From Qipengyuania gelatinilytica (GTDB taxonomy: Bacteria > Pseudomonadota > Alphaproteobacteria > Sphingomonadales > Sphingomonadaceae): a stretch of 64,000 bases of DNA. The notes beneath the pieces are model-generated. The model saw only the letters and a list, made by a program, of their open reading frames with translations. It had not been told where the DNA came from and searched no databases. This document shows positions 1-8,611 of the stretch, one piece after another. The DNA is taken from positions 2,480,001 through 2,544,000 of the forward strand of contig NZ_CP081294.1 in assembly GCF_019711315.1 (NCBI RefSeq), in the 5' to 3' direction. The first letter of the stretch is position 1. Each line of letters opens with the position of its first letter. The position numbers and the translations under genes were made by a program.

Positions 1-59
1 TGCCAATCGGCCCGCCGCTTCGGCACATGGTTTCCATGAGCCTGAGAAACCTCACCTGA
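1..59 (+). CDS. Possible 3' end of an upstream gene (partial)
   Basis: The frame beginning at position 3 is open for 18 codons and ends in a TGA at 57-59 that overlaps the ATG of the next gene (TGATG). This is the junction type used repeatedly elsewhere in the window, so an upstream gene of the same operon may end here. The tail is too short to recognise a family, and a chance open frame is possible. Confidence 0.3.
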   Translation, partial: PIGPPLRHMVSMSLRNLT

Positions 60-562
60 TGCGCGCCGTGGAAGCCAGATTCGAAACCGAGGACGACGCT
101 GCCCCGCTTGAAATGCTTGTCGCGCTGTTCGAGGCACGCGGCTGGCCTTGCGAGGCGAGTGCGGAAGAAATCAGCGGCGAGATCCAGGGCAGCTGGGCCA
201 AGTACCAGCTGCGCGCGATCTGGCGCGGCGAGGATCGTGTCCTGCAGCTGCTCTGCCTGCCCGACATCCGCATTGCGACAGAGAAAAAGGCTGCCGCGCA
301 GGAGCTGGTGGCGCTGGCGAACGAGCAGATGTGGCTCGGCCATTTCGATATCTGGTCCAATGGCAATGTCCTGCTCTACCGCAATGGTACCCTGCTCGGG
401 AATGACGGTTTGCTGAGCCTCGACCAGGCGCAATCTCTGGTCGAGATCGCGGTCGAGGAATGCGATCGCTTCTATCCGGCATTCCAGTTCGTCCTGTGGG
501 GCGACAAGGAACCGCGCGAGGCGCTCAAAGCGGCCATGGTGGACGCCGCTGGCGAGGCTTGA
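59..562 (+). CDS. YbjN domain-containing protein
   Basis: A 167-residue soluble protein of the YbjN family, a fold shared with type III secretion chaperones and often described as a sensory-transduction-regulator-like domain. The N-terminal third resembles the family's start (an acidic stretch followed by a helix ending in GWPCEA). The middle holds the typical alternating strands (YQLRAIWRGEDRVLQLLCLP), and the C-terminal helix carries ALVALANEQ and VEECDRFYPAFQF. No signal peptide or membrane segment is visible. It lies 32 bases upstream of proC on the same strand, a pairing common in sphingomonads, and the two are probably cotranscribed. The biochemical role of the family is unknown; the family assignment is fairly secure and the function is not. 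Confidence 0.85.
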   Translation: MRAVEARFETEDDAAPLEMLVALFEARGWPCEASAEEISGEIQGSWAKYQLRAIWRGEDRVLQLLCLPDIRIATEKKAAAQELVALANEQMWLGHFDIWSNGNVLLYRNGTLLGNDGLLSLDQAQSLVEIAVEECDRFYPAFQFVLWGDKEPREALKAAMVDAAGEA

Positions 563-594
563 AGCCCGCCGCCGTCGCTCTACAAGCGCCTTCC

Positions 595-1401
595 ATGAAT
601 ATTCTGGTTTACGGTTACGGCACCATGGCCGGGGCGATGGTCGAGGGCTGGCTGCGTGCCGGCATGGATCCTGCGCGCATCACCGCATACAACCCGCGAC
701 CCAAGCTGGTCGCCGAGGGTGTGACCCTTGTAACCGAGGTCCCCGACACGGCTTTCGATGTGGTGGTGTTGGGCTTCAAGCCCCATATGCTCGCCGATAT
801 CGCGCCGGAAATGGCCGAGGTGACGCGCGGAGCGATCGTCCTGTCGATCCTCGCGGGCGCCGAACTGGCGACGCTGGAAGAACGACTGCCCACGGCGCGG
901 GGCTGGGTGCGGTTCATGCCGAACCTCGCCGTCGCTCTGGGAAAGTCCCCTAATGCTCTTGTGGAGCGCGGATTGACCGAGGCCGATCGCACGGCGGTGA
1001 CCGAGCTGGCGCGCCAGCTGGGCAGCGCGGAATGGCTAGCCGACGAAAGCCAGTTCGAGCTGGTGACCGCGCTGGCAGGATCGGGTCCGGGCTTTGTCTA
1101 CCGATTCATCGATGCGCTTTCCGAGGCTGCGAGCGATCTTGGCCTCCAGCGCGACCAGGCACAGCGGCTGGCCGTCCAGATGGTGGAGGGCGCATCGGCC
1201 CTGGCAGCGGCTTCCGAGCATTCCCCGCACGAACTGGCGCGCCGTGTCGCGAGCCCGGGCGGGATGACCCAGAAAGGGCTGGATGTGCTCGACGAGAATG
1301 CAGCCTTGCGCCAATTGATGACCGCATGCCTTGCTGCGGCACGCGATCGCGGCCTTGAGATGGGCCGGGAAGCACGCAAATCCGCCGAAGAAGACGGTTA
1401 A
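595..1401 (+). CDS. proC: Pyrroline-5-carboxylate reductase
   Basis: Predicted to catalyse the last step of proline biosynthesis, the NAD(P)H-dependent reduction of 1-pyrroline-5-carboxylate to proline, in the cytoplasm. The 268-residue length is normal for the family. The N-terminus carries the dinucleotide-binding loop YGYGTMAG (residues 5-12). The central segment VRFMPNLAVALG matches the conserved MPN region. The C-terminal dimerisation and active-site helix begins with GSGPGFVYRFIDAL, and the family signature continues at VASPGGMTQKGL. The frame is open further upstream, but the ATG at 595 places the Rossmann motif at the usual distance from the N-terminus and avoids overlapping the preceding gene. 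It probably shares a transcript with the YbjN gene. Confidence 0.95.
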   Translation: MNILVYGYGTMAGAMVEGWLRAGMDPARITAYNPRPKLVAEGVTLVTEVPDTAFDVVVLGFKPHMLADIAPEMAEVTRGAIVLSILAGAELATLEERLPTARGWVRFMPNLAVALGKSPNALVERGLTEADRTAVTELARQLGSAEWLADESQFELVTALAGSGPGFVYRFIDALSEAASDLGLQRDQAQRLAVQMVEGASALAAASEHSPHELARRVASPGGMTQKGLDVLDENAALRQLMTACLAAARDRGLEMGREARKSAEEDG

Positions 1402-1432
1402 ACCGCGTTAGCCACATGCGTTCCGGTTTCGC

Positions 1433-1461
1433 TTGAAATTACCGGTGTAAAACACGATATT
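1433..1461 (+). promoter_or_regulatory. Candidate sigma70-type promoter of the BI-1 family gene
   Basis: TTGAAA (1433-1438) and GATATT (1456-1461) are separated by 17 bases in the 110-base gap behind proC, about 50 bases ahead of the next start codon. This is a pattern match only; no transcription start is known. Confidence 0.35.
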
Positions 1462-1511
1462 GTCAGCAGAAGCAGGGTCGCGACCGCTCCCTGCGCTAGG
1501 GAGAATTGTAA

Positions 1512-2294
1512 ATGGCCGATTGGAACGACACCGACCGCAGCCAGCACGCTACGTCCGTGCCGCGTGCGGGCGACGCCGTTGCGCGTGGCACCACCTTCGA
1601 TGCTGGCCTGCGCCAGCACATGCTTTCGATCTACAACATGATGGCTTCGGGCGTGCTGCTTACGGGCATCGTCTCGCTGCTTTTCGTGAACACCGCTCTG
1701 TTCGACGCGGCCTTCACCATCGTGCAGACGCCCTACGGTCGTTCGCTGCAGGTGACCGGCCTCGGATGGGTGATCAAGCTGGCACCGCTCGCCTTCATCC
1801 TCGTCCTGTCGTTCGGCGGGATTCAGCGCTTCAGCAAGACCACGCTCCAGGCGATGTTCTGGGGCTTTGCGGTCCTGATGGGCCTGTCGCTTTCGACGAT
1901 CTTCGCGGTCTACACCGGTGAATCGGTCGCCGCCGCGTTCTTCTCGGCAGCCGCCGCTTTCGCAGGCCTGAGCCTGTTCGGTTACACGACCAAGAAGAAC
2001 CTGTCGGGCTGGGGCAGCTTCCTGATGATGGGCCTGATCGGCATCATCGTCGCCATGCTGCTGAATGCTTTCGTGTTCCAGTCGGGCGCGATGGGTCTGG
2101 TCATCAACATCCTCGGCGTGCTGATCTTCGCAGGCTTCACGGCCTACGATACGCAGCGACTGAAGGAAGAGTATGCCTATCTCCGCGGCACCGAGTTCGC
2201 GGGCAAGGCTGTCGTGATGGGCGCGCTGAGCCTCTATCTCGACTTCATCAACCTGTTCCTCTTCCTGCTACAGTTCCTCGGCAGCCGCGAGTAA
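1512..2294 (+). CDS. Bax inhibitor-1 / YccA family membrane protein
   Basis: A 260-residue inner-membrane protein of the BI-1 (TMBIM, UPF0005) family, whose bacterial members are proposed to be pH-sensitive calcium leak channels or to monitor membrane-protein turnover. About 35 polar N-terminal residues are followed by seven hydrophobic segments. The family signature region FGYTTKKNLSGWGSFL precedes the last helices. The C-terminal part contains AYDTQRLKEEYAYLRG, the conserved aspartate-bearing segment of the channel, and the protein ends in a helix rich in F and L. A ribosome binding site AGGGAGA lies at 1498-1504. The gene is probably a single transcription unit, since it has its own promoter candidate upstream and a strong terminator downstream. 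Confidence 0.93.
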   Translation: MADWNDTDRSQHATSVPRAGDAVARGTTFDAGLRQHMLSIYNMMASGVLLTGIVSLLFVNTALFDAAFTIVQTPYGRSLQVTGLGWVIKLAPLAFILVLSFGGIQRFSKTTLQAMFWGFAVLMGLSLSTIFAVYTGESVAAAFFSAAAAFAGLSLFGYTTKKNLSGWGSFLMMGLIGIIVAMLLNAFVFQSGAMGLVINILGVLIFAGFTAYDTQRLKEEYAYLRGTEFAGKAVVMGALSLYLDFINLFLFLLQFLGSRE

Positions 2295-2331
2295 TCGCAA
2301 CCGCCTGACGCAGCTAAGAGTCGCTTGAACG

Positions 2332-2368
2332 TGCCCGGGGCGGAAGTTTCGCCTCGGGCATTTTCTTT
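2332..2368 (+). terminator. Rho-independent terminator after the BI-1 gene
   Basis: An 11-bp stem (TGCCCGGGGCG, 2332-2342, pairing with CGCCTCGGGCA, 2350-2360, with one G-U pair) has a 7-base loop and is followed directly by TTTTCTTT. It lies 37 bases after the stop codon and is the clearest intrinsic terminator in the window. Confidence 0.9.
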
Positions 2369-2464
2369 GCCTCCACAAGGCGCTAGGGTTCGGTCAGCTT
2401 CATCCCCCGTCAATGCGTGATGGGAGAAGATGAATTGATATCGCTCCAGGAGGGTCAGCGCACC

Positions 2465-3433
2465 GTGAGCCGAAATGCCACTCAATCTATCCGCGTCGCG
2501 GCAATCGCCGCGGCTTTAGCTGCACTCGCAGCCTGTGCTCCGCCTCCGCCGCCCCCGCCGCCACCTCCGCCGCCGCCTCCGCCGCCTCCGGCCGTAGTCA
2601 TTCCGCCGCGTCCGACACCGCCGAGCGGTGCGACCTCCAGCATGACGATCCCGATGGTTGCCGCTTCCGGTGTGCGCCAGACGGTGAATGCGAACCTCAC
2701 GCCTGCACAGACCACCTGGAACCTGCGCAGCGCGCTGAACGTCGCAGCACTCAATTGCCAAGGGCCCGAATATGCATCGCTGGTGGATAATTATTCCGCC
2801 AAGCTGCGCATCCATGCACGCGAGCTGTCGGCGACCAATCGCGCGTTGCAGGCCGAATTCCGCCAGCGCTACGGTGCGACTTTTCGCGACGTGCAGGATT
2901 CCTACATGACGCAGGTCTACAACTACTTCGCGCTCCCGCCTGCGAAGAAGCAGTTCTGCGATGTTTCAAATGCTATCGCTGCCGAAGTGGTCGGTGTCGC
3001 ACCCGGCGACCTTGAAGTCTTCGCAGCGACCGCTCTGCCCCGTATCGAGGCTGTGTTCGAGGATTTCTTTCGTGCCTACGAAAAGTACCGGATCGACCTG
3101 AGCGCGTGGGACTCCCAATACGGGCCGCCCACCGTCTCGACGACGGTGCAGGGCTATACCAACCCGCTCGATCCTTCGGTCGAGGTCGCACCCGGGGAAA
3201 CCCTGGTCGGCACCATGCCCGCCACGGCACCCGTAAGCGCCGCTGGCGAGCCGCAGGCGCCCGTCGATATCCCGCCCGCGACCGAACAGACTCCGGTAGT
3301 GGTCGCAACCGACGAAGTGGATGCCGATGGTAACCCTGTCGTGGCTCTGCCTACCGAGGGTCCGATCTTCCAGTCGGGTGAGGTGGTCCAGGGCCAGCAG
3401 GCGACAGACGACACGCCCGATCCGCAGAGCTGA
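2465..3433 (+). CDS. Polyproline lipoprotein, hypothetical
   Basis: Starting at the GTG at 2465, which has AGGAGGG about 11 bases upstream, the product is 322 residues with a lipoprotein signal. The lipobox LAAC puts the lipidated cysteine at residue 24. Two residues later comes an unbroken run of 17 prolines, then a proline-rich linker, a helical domain of about 200 residues (contains RIHARELSATNRALQAEF and QRYGATFRDVQDSYMT), and an acidic, proline- and valine-rich C-terminal tail. The run suggests a rigid rod that carries the domain away from the membrane. Similar proteins are common in sphingomonads, but no enzymatic motif is visible. An ATG at 2417 would add 16 residues ahead of the signal peptide and is less likely. 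Confidence 0.8.
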   Translation: MSRNATQSIRVAAIAAALAALAACAPPPPPPPPPPPPPPPPPAVVIPPRPTPPSGATSSMTIPMVAASGVRQTVNANLTPAQTTWNLRSALNVAALNCQGPEYASLVDNYSAKLRIHARELSATNRALQAEFRQRYGATFRDVQDSYMTQVYNYFALPPAKKQFCDVSNAIAAEVVGVAPGDLEVFAATALPRIEAVFEDFFRAYEKYRIDLSAWDSQYGPPTVSTTVQGYTNPLDPSVEVAPGETLVGTMPATAPVSAAGEPQAPVDIPPATEQTPVVVATDEVDADGNPVVALPTEGPIFQSGEVVQGQQATDDTPDPQS

Positions 3434-3450
3434 TCCGTATCAAGGCTAAC

Positions 3451-3480
3451 GAGGGCGGCTGGAGCGATCCGGCCGCCCTT
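3451..3480. terminator. Hairpin between convergent genes, probable bidirectional terminator
   Basis: AGGGCGGCTGG (3452-3462) pairs with CCGGCCGCCCT (3469-3479) with one wobble and a 6-base loop. It lies exactly between the stop of the polyproline lipoprotein and the stop of the convergent flavoprotein gene. There is no long U-tract on either side. Confidence 0.6.
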
Positions 3481-3486
3481 CGCGTG

Positions 3487-4983
3487 TCAGATGGGCGCGT
3501 AATCCGGGAAATTGCCGGCGCAGGCTGTCAGCATGGCGCGGGTCGCATCGACATCGGCCGCCTGGATACCTGCGGGGAGGGGCTGGAGCTTCTCGCGCGG
3601 AGGGAAAGCGCCGTAACCTGCGAAAAGGCACAGCCAGCTCATCGGCGAATAGGCCGGGTTCTCGCCATTCGTGGCGCGATTGGTCTCGGCCATGTCCTTG
3701 TGCGTGAACCAGCCCGTCATCATGGCCTTCAAGCCATCGGGAAGGACATCGTTTGCCGCGTTCTCGCGCCAATAGTCGGTGTCTGAGCGCCGGTTCATCC
3801 GGTAATGCGCCACGATGTAGTCGCGGATCCCGTCGTAGCGTGAGGCGATGCGCTTGTTGAAAATGTCGCGGTGCTGCGCGCTGAAACCGCCGCTCTCGTA
3901 AGCCTTGGCGAAATCGAGTGCGGTGTAGATCACGATATGCAGTGCGGTCGCCTCGAGCGGTTCGATGAAGCCTTGAGACAGCCCTGCGGCGAGGCAGTTG
4001 CGGGTCCAGCTGGTCTCGACGCGGCCCACCTTCATGCTCAGGAACCGCGCCTCGGTATCGTCTCCCACGGTGCCTACGGCCTCGCGCAGTTCCGCCTCGG
4101 CTTCCTCGTCGGAGATATGGCGCGAGGAATAGACGTAACCGTTGCCGACCCGCGTGGTCAGCGGGATCGACCAGCGCCAGCCTGCCTTCATGGCGATGGC
4201 ATCGGTCTGCGGGCGCGGCGTCGCGCGATGCGGTGTCGGCATGACTACGGCGCGGTCGTTGAACAGGTTATCGCCGAAGGAAAGGAATTTGGCGCCGAGC
4301 TTCTGCTGCGCGAGCACCGATGCGAAGCCGGAACAGTCGACGAAGAAATCCCCCTCGATCCGCTCGCCGCCTTCGCACAGCAGGGCAGCGATATCTCCGT
4401 CGCCATTCAGTTCGACATCATCGACCTTCACCGGACGATGTTCGACCCCGCGCGCCGTCGCCCATTCGCGCAGGAAACCGCCCAGCTTGTGCGCGTCGAA
4501 ATGATAGCCGTAGCTCGGACCGAAGGGGAATGTATCGCTCGGCTGCGGCGCCTTGCAGGCATCGGCCAAGGTGCTCGCGAGGAACCAGTCGTCGGGATGG
4601 GCTGGCACATCGATCCCGCGCCGGCGCAGCGCACAATTATGCGCGAAACCGGGTTCGCTATGCAGGTCGATCGGACCGGGGAAGGGATGGAAATAGCTCT
4701 CGTAACCTTCGACCTCGCTCCACCCGGAAAACCGGATGCCAAGCTTGTATGTCGCATCGCAGGCCGCCATCCAATCGCTCTCCTCGATGCCGAGGTGATC
4801 GAAGAACGCCTTGAGCTGGGGTGTCGAACCTTCGCCGACGCCGATGATACCGATCGCCGGGCTTTCGACGACCGTTACCTTTCCGCCGCGATGGCCCCAT
4901 TCCTTGTGCAGCAGGCAGGCAGTAATCCACCCGGCGCTTCCGCCACCCAGGACGACGACATGGGGCGGGGCTCGCTCGCTCAC
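3487..4983 (-). CDS. Tryptophan halogenase-family flavoprotein (copy 2, distal)
   Basis: A 498-residue protein of the flavin-dependent tryptophan halogenase family (Trp_halogenase). The FAD-binding loop GGGSAG is at residues 13-18. A lysine in ATYKLGIRF (residue 80) sits where the catalytic lysine of PrnA-type enzymes lies. The W-x-W-x-I-P motif is present as WRWSIP (269-274), and the FIEPLEAT segment keeps the conserved glutamate (341). Family members in this setting are common next to TonB-dependent receptors in Proteobacteria, but their substrates are mostly unknown. The GTG start overlaps the GH97 stop codon by 4 bases, so it is translated as the last gene of the starch operon. Halogenation of a sugar-linked substrate, or another flavin-dependent oxidation, is inference only. 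Confidence 0.88.
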   Translation of the reverse strand: MSERAPPHVVVLGGGSAGWITACLLHKEWGHRGGKVTVVESPAIGIIGVGEGSTPQLKAFFDHLGIEESDWMAACDATYKLGIRFSGWSEVEGYESYFHPFPGPIDLHSEPGFAHNCALRRRGIDVPAHPDDWFLASTLADACKAPQPSDTFPFGPSYGYHFDAHKLGGFLREWATARGVEHRPVKVDDVELNGDGDIAALLCEGGERIEGDFFVDCSGFASVLAQQKLGAKFLSFGDNLFNDRAVVMPTPHRATPRPQTDAIAMKAGWRWSIPLTTRVGNGYVYSSRHISDEEAEAELREAVGTVGDDTEARFLSMKVGRVETSWTRNCLAAGLSQGFIEPLEATALHIVIYTALDFAKAYESGGFSAQHRDIFNKRIASRYDGIRDYIVAHYRMNRRSDTDYWRENAANDVLPDGLKAMMTGWFTHKDMAETNRATNGENPAYSPMSWLCLFAGYGAFPPREKLQPLPAGIQAADVDATRAMLTACAGNFPDYAPI

Positions 4984-7013
4984 CCCTGCGGCACGAATTC
5001 GATCGCGAAACCGCCGGCAGGTGCAATGCGCAGGTCGAGCGTCTGGTCCGATGTCACGCTGCGGGTTTCGACTTCCATGGCATGGCGGTCTTCGCCCTGG
5101 CCGTCGGCAGTCGCGCCGTCACGCCAGATTGTGGCCGCATAGCTCTTGCCCGGATCGAGGAAGGACAGCGGAACGCTGACATTGCGCTCCGCCTCGTCGG
5201 TGACGGCACCCACGTACCAGTTCAGCGTATTGCGATCGCGGCGGGCAATGACGGCGAATTCGCCCACTGCCCCGTCGACCAGCATGCTTTCCGCCCAGTC
5301 GGCCGGCACGCGCTTCACGAAGTCGAGCGCGCGCGGATATTTGACCAGGTTTTCGGGCAGGTCTGCGACCATCTGGATCGGCGAATAGATCGTCACATAG
5401 AACGCGAGCTGTCGCGCGAGCGTGCTCGGCAGGTCGGGCGCGGTCGCACCGCGTCCCTCGAGCGAGAAGACACCCGGCGTATAGTCCATCGGGCCAGCAA
5501 GCAGGCGCGTGAAGATGAGTTCGGGAACGTGGCCCGGATCGTTCTTGGGTTCCGCCCAGGCATCGTATTCCGCACCGCGGGCGCCCTCGCGGCTGACCCA
5601 ATTGGGATAGGTGCGCCTGAGGCCGGTATCCTTGATCGGCTCGTGCGGGTTCATCGCGATCTGGTGCTCGGCCGCTTCTTTCACGACCTTGAGGTGGTGG
5701 CGGACCATTTCCTGCCCGTCGTGCCAGACGAAAGTCTCGCCCCAGCCGCCTTCGCCCGCAGGTGCGATCACACCGCCCGCGTCGGCAACATATCCGCTCT
5801 TCACCGCGTCGATGCCAAGGTCCTGGTAGAAGGCCATCGCATCTTCGAGCTGTTCCTCGTAGACCTTGATGTTGCCGCCGGTTTCGTGGTGGCCGATGAT
5901 CTTGACGCCCTTTTCCTCGGCGTAGCGGGCCACTTCGGCGATATCGAAATCGGGATAGGCTTCGGTGAAGCTGAACTCGCGGCCATTGCCGAACCAATTG
6001 CCGTCCCAGCCCTTGTTCCAGCCTTCGATCAGGACGCCGCGAAAACCGTGTTCTGCGGCGAAATCGATGTATTTCTTCGCGTTTTCGGTGGTGGCGCCGT
6101 GCTTCTCGCCGCTCGCCCAGCTCTCTTTATCGAGATGCATTCCCCACCAGATGCCGATGTATTTGTGTGGGGTGAACCAGCTGACATCGCCCAGCTTGTT
6201 GGGCTCGTTCAGGTTGAGGATGAGGTCGCTCTCGAACAGCCCCTTGGGGTTCGAGCTGATCTGAATCGTGCGCCACGGTGTGGTGAAGGCACCTTCGCGC
6301 ACCACCTTGGCGCCGCGCGGGCTTGGGGCCAGCTGCGCACGCAGCCGCGTGCCATTGATCCGCTTCAGCCACATGCCCGAATAATCGACCAGCGCCGCTT
6401 CATGGAAAGAAAGGTGCGTGCCGTTCTGCAACACCATGGTGACCGGCGTGTGGACCGTCGACAGCGCGCTGATCGGCGTCTTTTCATAGAGATATTCGTA
6501 GCGGTTCCAGTCGCCTGCCGGGATCGACCACGCGGTACCGTCGCTGGCGATGTTGAACTCGGTCAACTCGTCGGCGATGTTGTAGAAACGCTGCTGCGGA
6601 TTGTCGGGAAACTCGGTGCGGAAACCGATCCCGTCGTCGAAGACGCGCAGGCGAACGGTAATTTCGCGGGCAGCCTCGTCCTTCTGGCGGAAAGTGAGGG
6701 CCAGCTCGTTATGGCTGTCGATCACCCACTGCTGTTCACCCCAGGGCTGTTCCCAGGTTCTGCTGTGCGCCTGTTCGCGGAAGGCCACGACTTCGAAATT
6801 GCGGCGCATCGGGTCGGCATCGGTGAAATTGAAGCCGATGTTCGACTTGGCGATGATCGGCACGCCGTCGCGGGTGACTTCGTAATAGGGGATGCCTTCG
6901 CCATCGGCATCGAGCGTCACCTTTATGCGGCCGTCGGGCGAGGCCACCGTTTCCGCCTGCGCGGCGGACAGCGGGAGGAGGGCAGCACCAAGAAGCAGAG
7001 CAAGGCGGTTCAT
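4980..7013 (-). CDS. Glycoside hydrolase family 97, SusB-like alpha-glucosidase
   Basis: A 677-residue exported enzyme with an N-terminal signal peptide (MNRLALLLGAALLPLSAAQA) and the three-part GH97 layout: an N-terminal beta-sandwich, a central TIM barrel (residues about 280-560, with EGWNKGWDGNW and SREGARGAEYDAW) and a C-terminal beta domain. The barrel segment DAVKSGYV resembles SusB, the inverting alpha-glucosidase branch, rather than the retaining alpha-galactosidase branch, which has an aspartate nucleophile there; this was judged by eye. It should release glucose from maltodextrins in the periplasm. The ATG at 7013 overlaps the stop of the upstream GH13 gene by 4 bases. Longer N-terminal versions of the frame lack a signal peptide and were rejected. 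Confidence 0.93.
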   Translation of the reverse strand: MNRLALLLGAALLPLSAAQAETVASPDGRIKVTLDADGEGIPYYEVTRDGVPIIAKSNIGFNFTDADPMRRNFEVVAFREQAHSRTWEQPWGEQQWVIDSHNELALTFRQKDEAAREITVRLRVFDDGIGFRTEFPDNPQQRFYNIADELTEFNIASDGTAWSIPAGDWNRYEYLYEKTPISALSTVHTPVTMVLQNGTHLSFHEAALVDYSGMWLKRINGTRLRAQLAPSPRGAKVVREGAFTTPWRTIQISSNPKGLFESDLILNLNEPNKLGDVSWFTPHKYIGIWWGMHLDKESWASGEKHGATTENAKKYIDFAAEHGFRGVLIEGWNKGWDGNWFGNGREFSFTEAYPDFDIAEVARYAEEKGVKIIGHHETGGNIKVYEEQLEDAMAFYQDLGIDAVKSGYVADAGGVIAPAGEGGWGETFVWHDGQEMVRHHLKVVKEAAEHQIAMNPHEPIKDTGLRRTYPNWVSREGARGAEYDAWAEPKNDPGHVPELIFTRLLAGPMDYTPGVFSLEGRGATAPDLPSTLARQLAFYVTIYSPIQMVADLPENLVKYPRALDFVKRVPADWAESMLVDGAVGEFAVIARRDRNTLNWYVGAVTDEAERNVSVPLSFLDPGKSYAATIWRDGATADGQGEDRHAMEVETRSVTSDQTLDLRIAPAGGFAIEFVPQG

Positions 7014-8611
7014 TCGGAAATCTCCGTTATGATTGCCGCAAAAGCCGGCAATTCGCTTTGGCTCGCGCCATTGATAGCCATCAGCACTTCGCCTTGGCAA
7101 TGCTCTGTCGCCAGAGTTTCCTTGCCGAGATTGAAGCGGCACTCGACGCGCTGGCCTCCGGCCTCGCGGGTCAGGACGAGCAGGTCGCCGTCGTGCCGGC
7201 AAGTTGTGACCGCGCCGTGGCGAAGCGCCGGATTGTCCTTGCGTAGCGAGATTGCCGAACGTGTGAAGGACAGGAGCGAATCCTTGTCTCGCAGCTGCAG
7301 TTCGACCGGGCGCGAGCGGTTGTCATCGCCCACCGGTAGCCACGGTTCCTTGCTGCCGAAACCTGCGCATCCAGACTGGTCCCACGGCATCGGGGTGCGA
7401 GCACCGTCACGGCTGAGCGTCAGCGGCCAGTTGGCGATGGCTTCGGGATCGTGGAGCTGGTCGAAGGGAATATCGACCTGCGTCAGGCCCAGTTCCTCGC
7501 CGTAATAGAAGATCGCGTTTCCGCGCAGGCTGACCAGCAGCAGCGTCTTGAGGCGGGCGAAATCCTCGCGGTCGTCGGGCTCGCACCAGCGGCTTAGGGC
7601 CCGCGGGGCATCGTGGTTCTCGAAAGCCCAGCTCGGCCATCCGATGTCCAATTCGTCGGGCCATTCGGCGAGCGAAGCGCAGACTAGCTGCGCGGTGAGC
7701 GCCTCGGCGTAGAGGAAGTTGAAGCTGTAGGCCGAATTGAGGTGGTCTTCGCCGGCGGTGAACAGGCGCATCTCGCGCATGGCGTCATCGCCGCCGACTT
7801 CGGCGACGGTGAAGATGTCGTCGTATTCATCGGTCAGCGCGCGGATACGCTCGATGAAGGCGGGAATGTCCGCATGGCCCTGGTTGAACTTCTTGACCTG
7901 GAAATCGAAGGGCCGCGTGCGCTGCTTGTCGCTAGCCGGGGCAGGCGGGTTATCGCGCAGCTCCGGATCATGCATGGCGAAATTGAGCGCATCGATGCGG
8001 AAGCCGTCGACACCCCGCTCCAGCCAGAACCGCATCACGCCCAGCACAGCATCCTGCACTTTCGGGTTGTGGAGGTTCATCTGCGGCTGCGAATTGAGAA
8101 AGTTGTGCATGTAATACTGGCCGCGGCGCGCATCCCACGTCCACGCGGGACCGCCAAACACCGATTGCCAGTTCGACGGTGGCGAGCCGTCGGGTTTCGC
8201 ATCTGCCCAGACAAACCAGTCGGCCTTGGGGTTTTCCCTGCTCGAGCGGCTTTCCTCGAACCAGGGGTGTTCGTCGGAGGTGTGCGAATAGACCTGGTCG
8301 ATCAGGACCTTGAGGCCCAGTTCGTGCGCGCGGGCGACGAGATCGTCGAAGTCCGACAGGTCGCCGAAGATCGGATCGACTTCGCAATAGTCGGAGACAT
8401 CGTAGCCGAAGTCCTTCATCGGCGACTTGAAGAAGGGACTGATCCAGATGGCGTCTATCCCGAGGTCCGCCACATGCGGCAGCTTCTCGGTGATGCCCGG
8501 AAGGTCGCCGATCCCGTCTCCGTTGGAATCGCGGAAGCTGCGCGGATAGATCTGGTAGATCGTCGCGCCCTTCCACCAGGGCAGCGGGCCGGATGTGTCG
8601 GTAGGGCTCAT
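7010..8611 (-). CDS. Alpha-glucosidase, GH13 (oligo-1,6-glucosidase-like subfamily)
   Basis: A 533-residue intracellular-type GH13 enzyme that hydrolyses short alpha-glucans to glucose. The start WWKGATIYQIYPRSF with DSNGDGIGDLPG is the hallmark of the alpha-glucosidase/oligo-1,6-glucosidase branch. The four GH13 regions are present: DQVYSH, GVDGFRIDALNF (nucleophile aspartate), TVAEVGGDD (acid/base glutamate) and FENHDAPRALSRW (transition-state aspartate). No signal peptide is seen, so it probably works on maltodextrins brought into the cytoplasm by the MFS transporter. The ATG at 8611 forms an ATGA overlap with the preceding gene's stop, which supports this start over one 8 codons upstream. 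Confidence 0.94.
   Translation of the reverse strand: MSPTDTSGPLPWWKGATIYQIYPRSFRDSNGDGIGDLPGITEKLPHVADLGIDAIWISPFFKSPMKDFGYDVSDYCEVDPIFGDLSDFDDLVARAHELGLKVLIDQVYSHTSDEHPWFEESRSSRENPKADWFVWADAKPDGSPPSNWQSVFGGPAWTWDARRGQYYMHNFLNSQPQMNLHNPKVQDAVLGVMRFWLERGVDGFRIDALNFAMHDPELRDNPPAPASDKQRTRPFDFQVKKFNQGHADIPAFIERIRALTDEYDDIFTVAEVGGDDAMREMRLFTAGEDHLNSAYSFNFLYAEALTAQLVCASLAEWPDELDIGWPSWAFENHDAPRALSRWCEPDDREDFARLKTLLLVSLRGNAIFYYGEELGLTQVDIPFDQLHDPEAIANWPLTLSRDGARTPMPWDQSGCAGFGSKEPWLPVGDDNRSRPVELQLRDKDSLLSFTRSAISLRKDNPALRHGAVTTCRHDGDLLVLTREAGGQRVECRFNLGKETLATEHCQGEVLMAINGASQSELPAFAAIITEISE

Noticed and set aside
5082..7505. An 800-codon open frame on the plus strand across GH97 and the alpha-glucosidase
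   Set aside because: Antisense to two well-recognised glycoside hydrolases, and lacking any recognisable domain.
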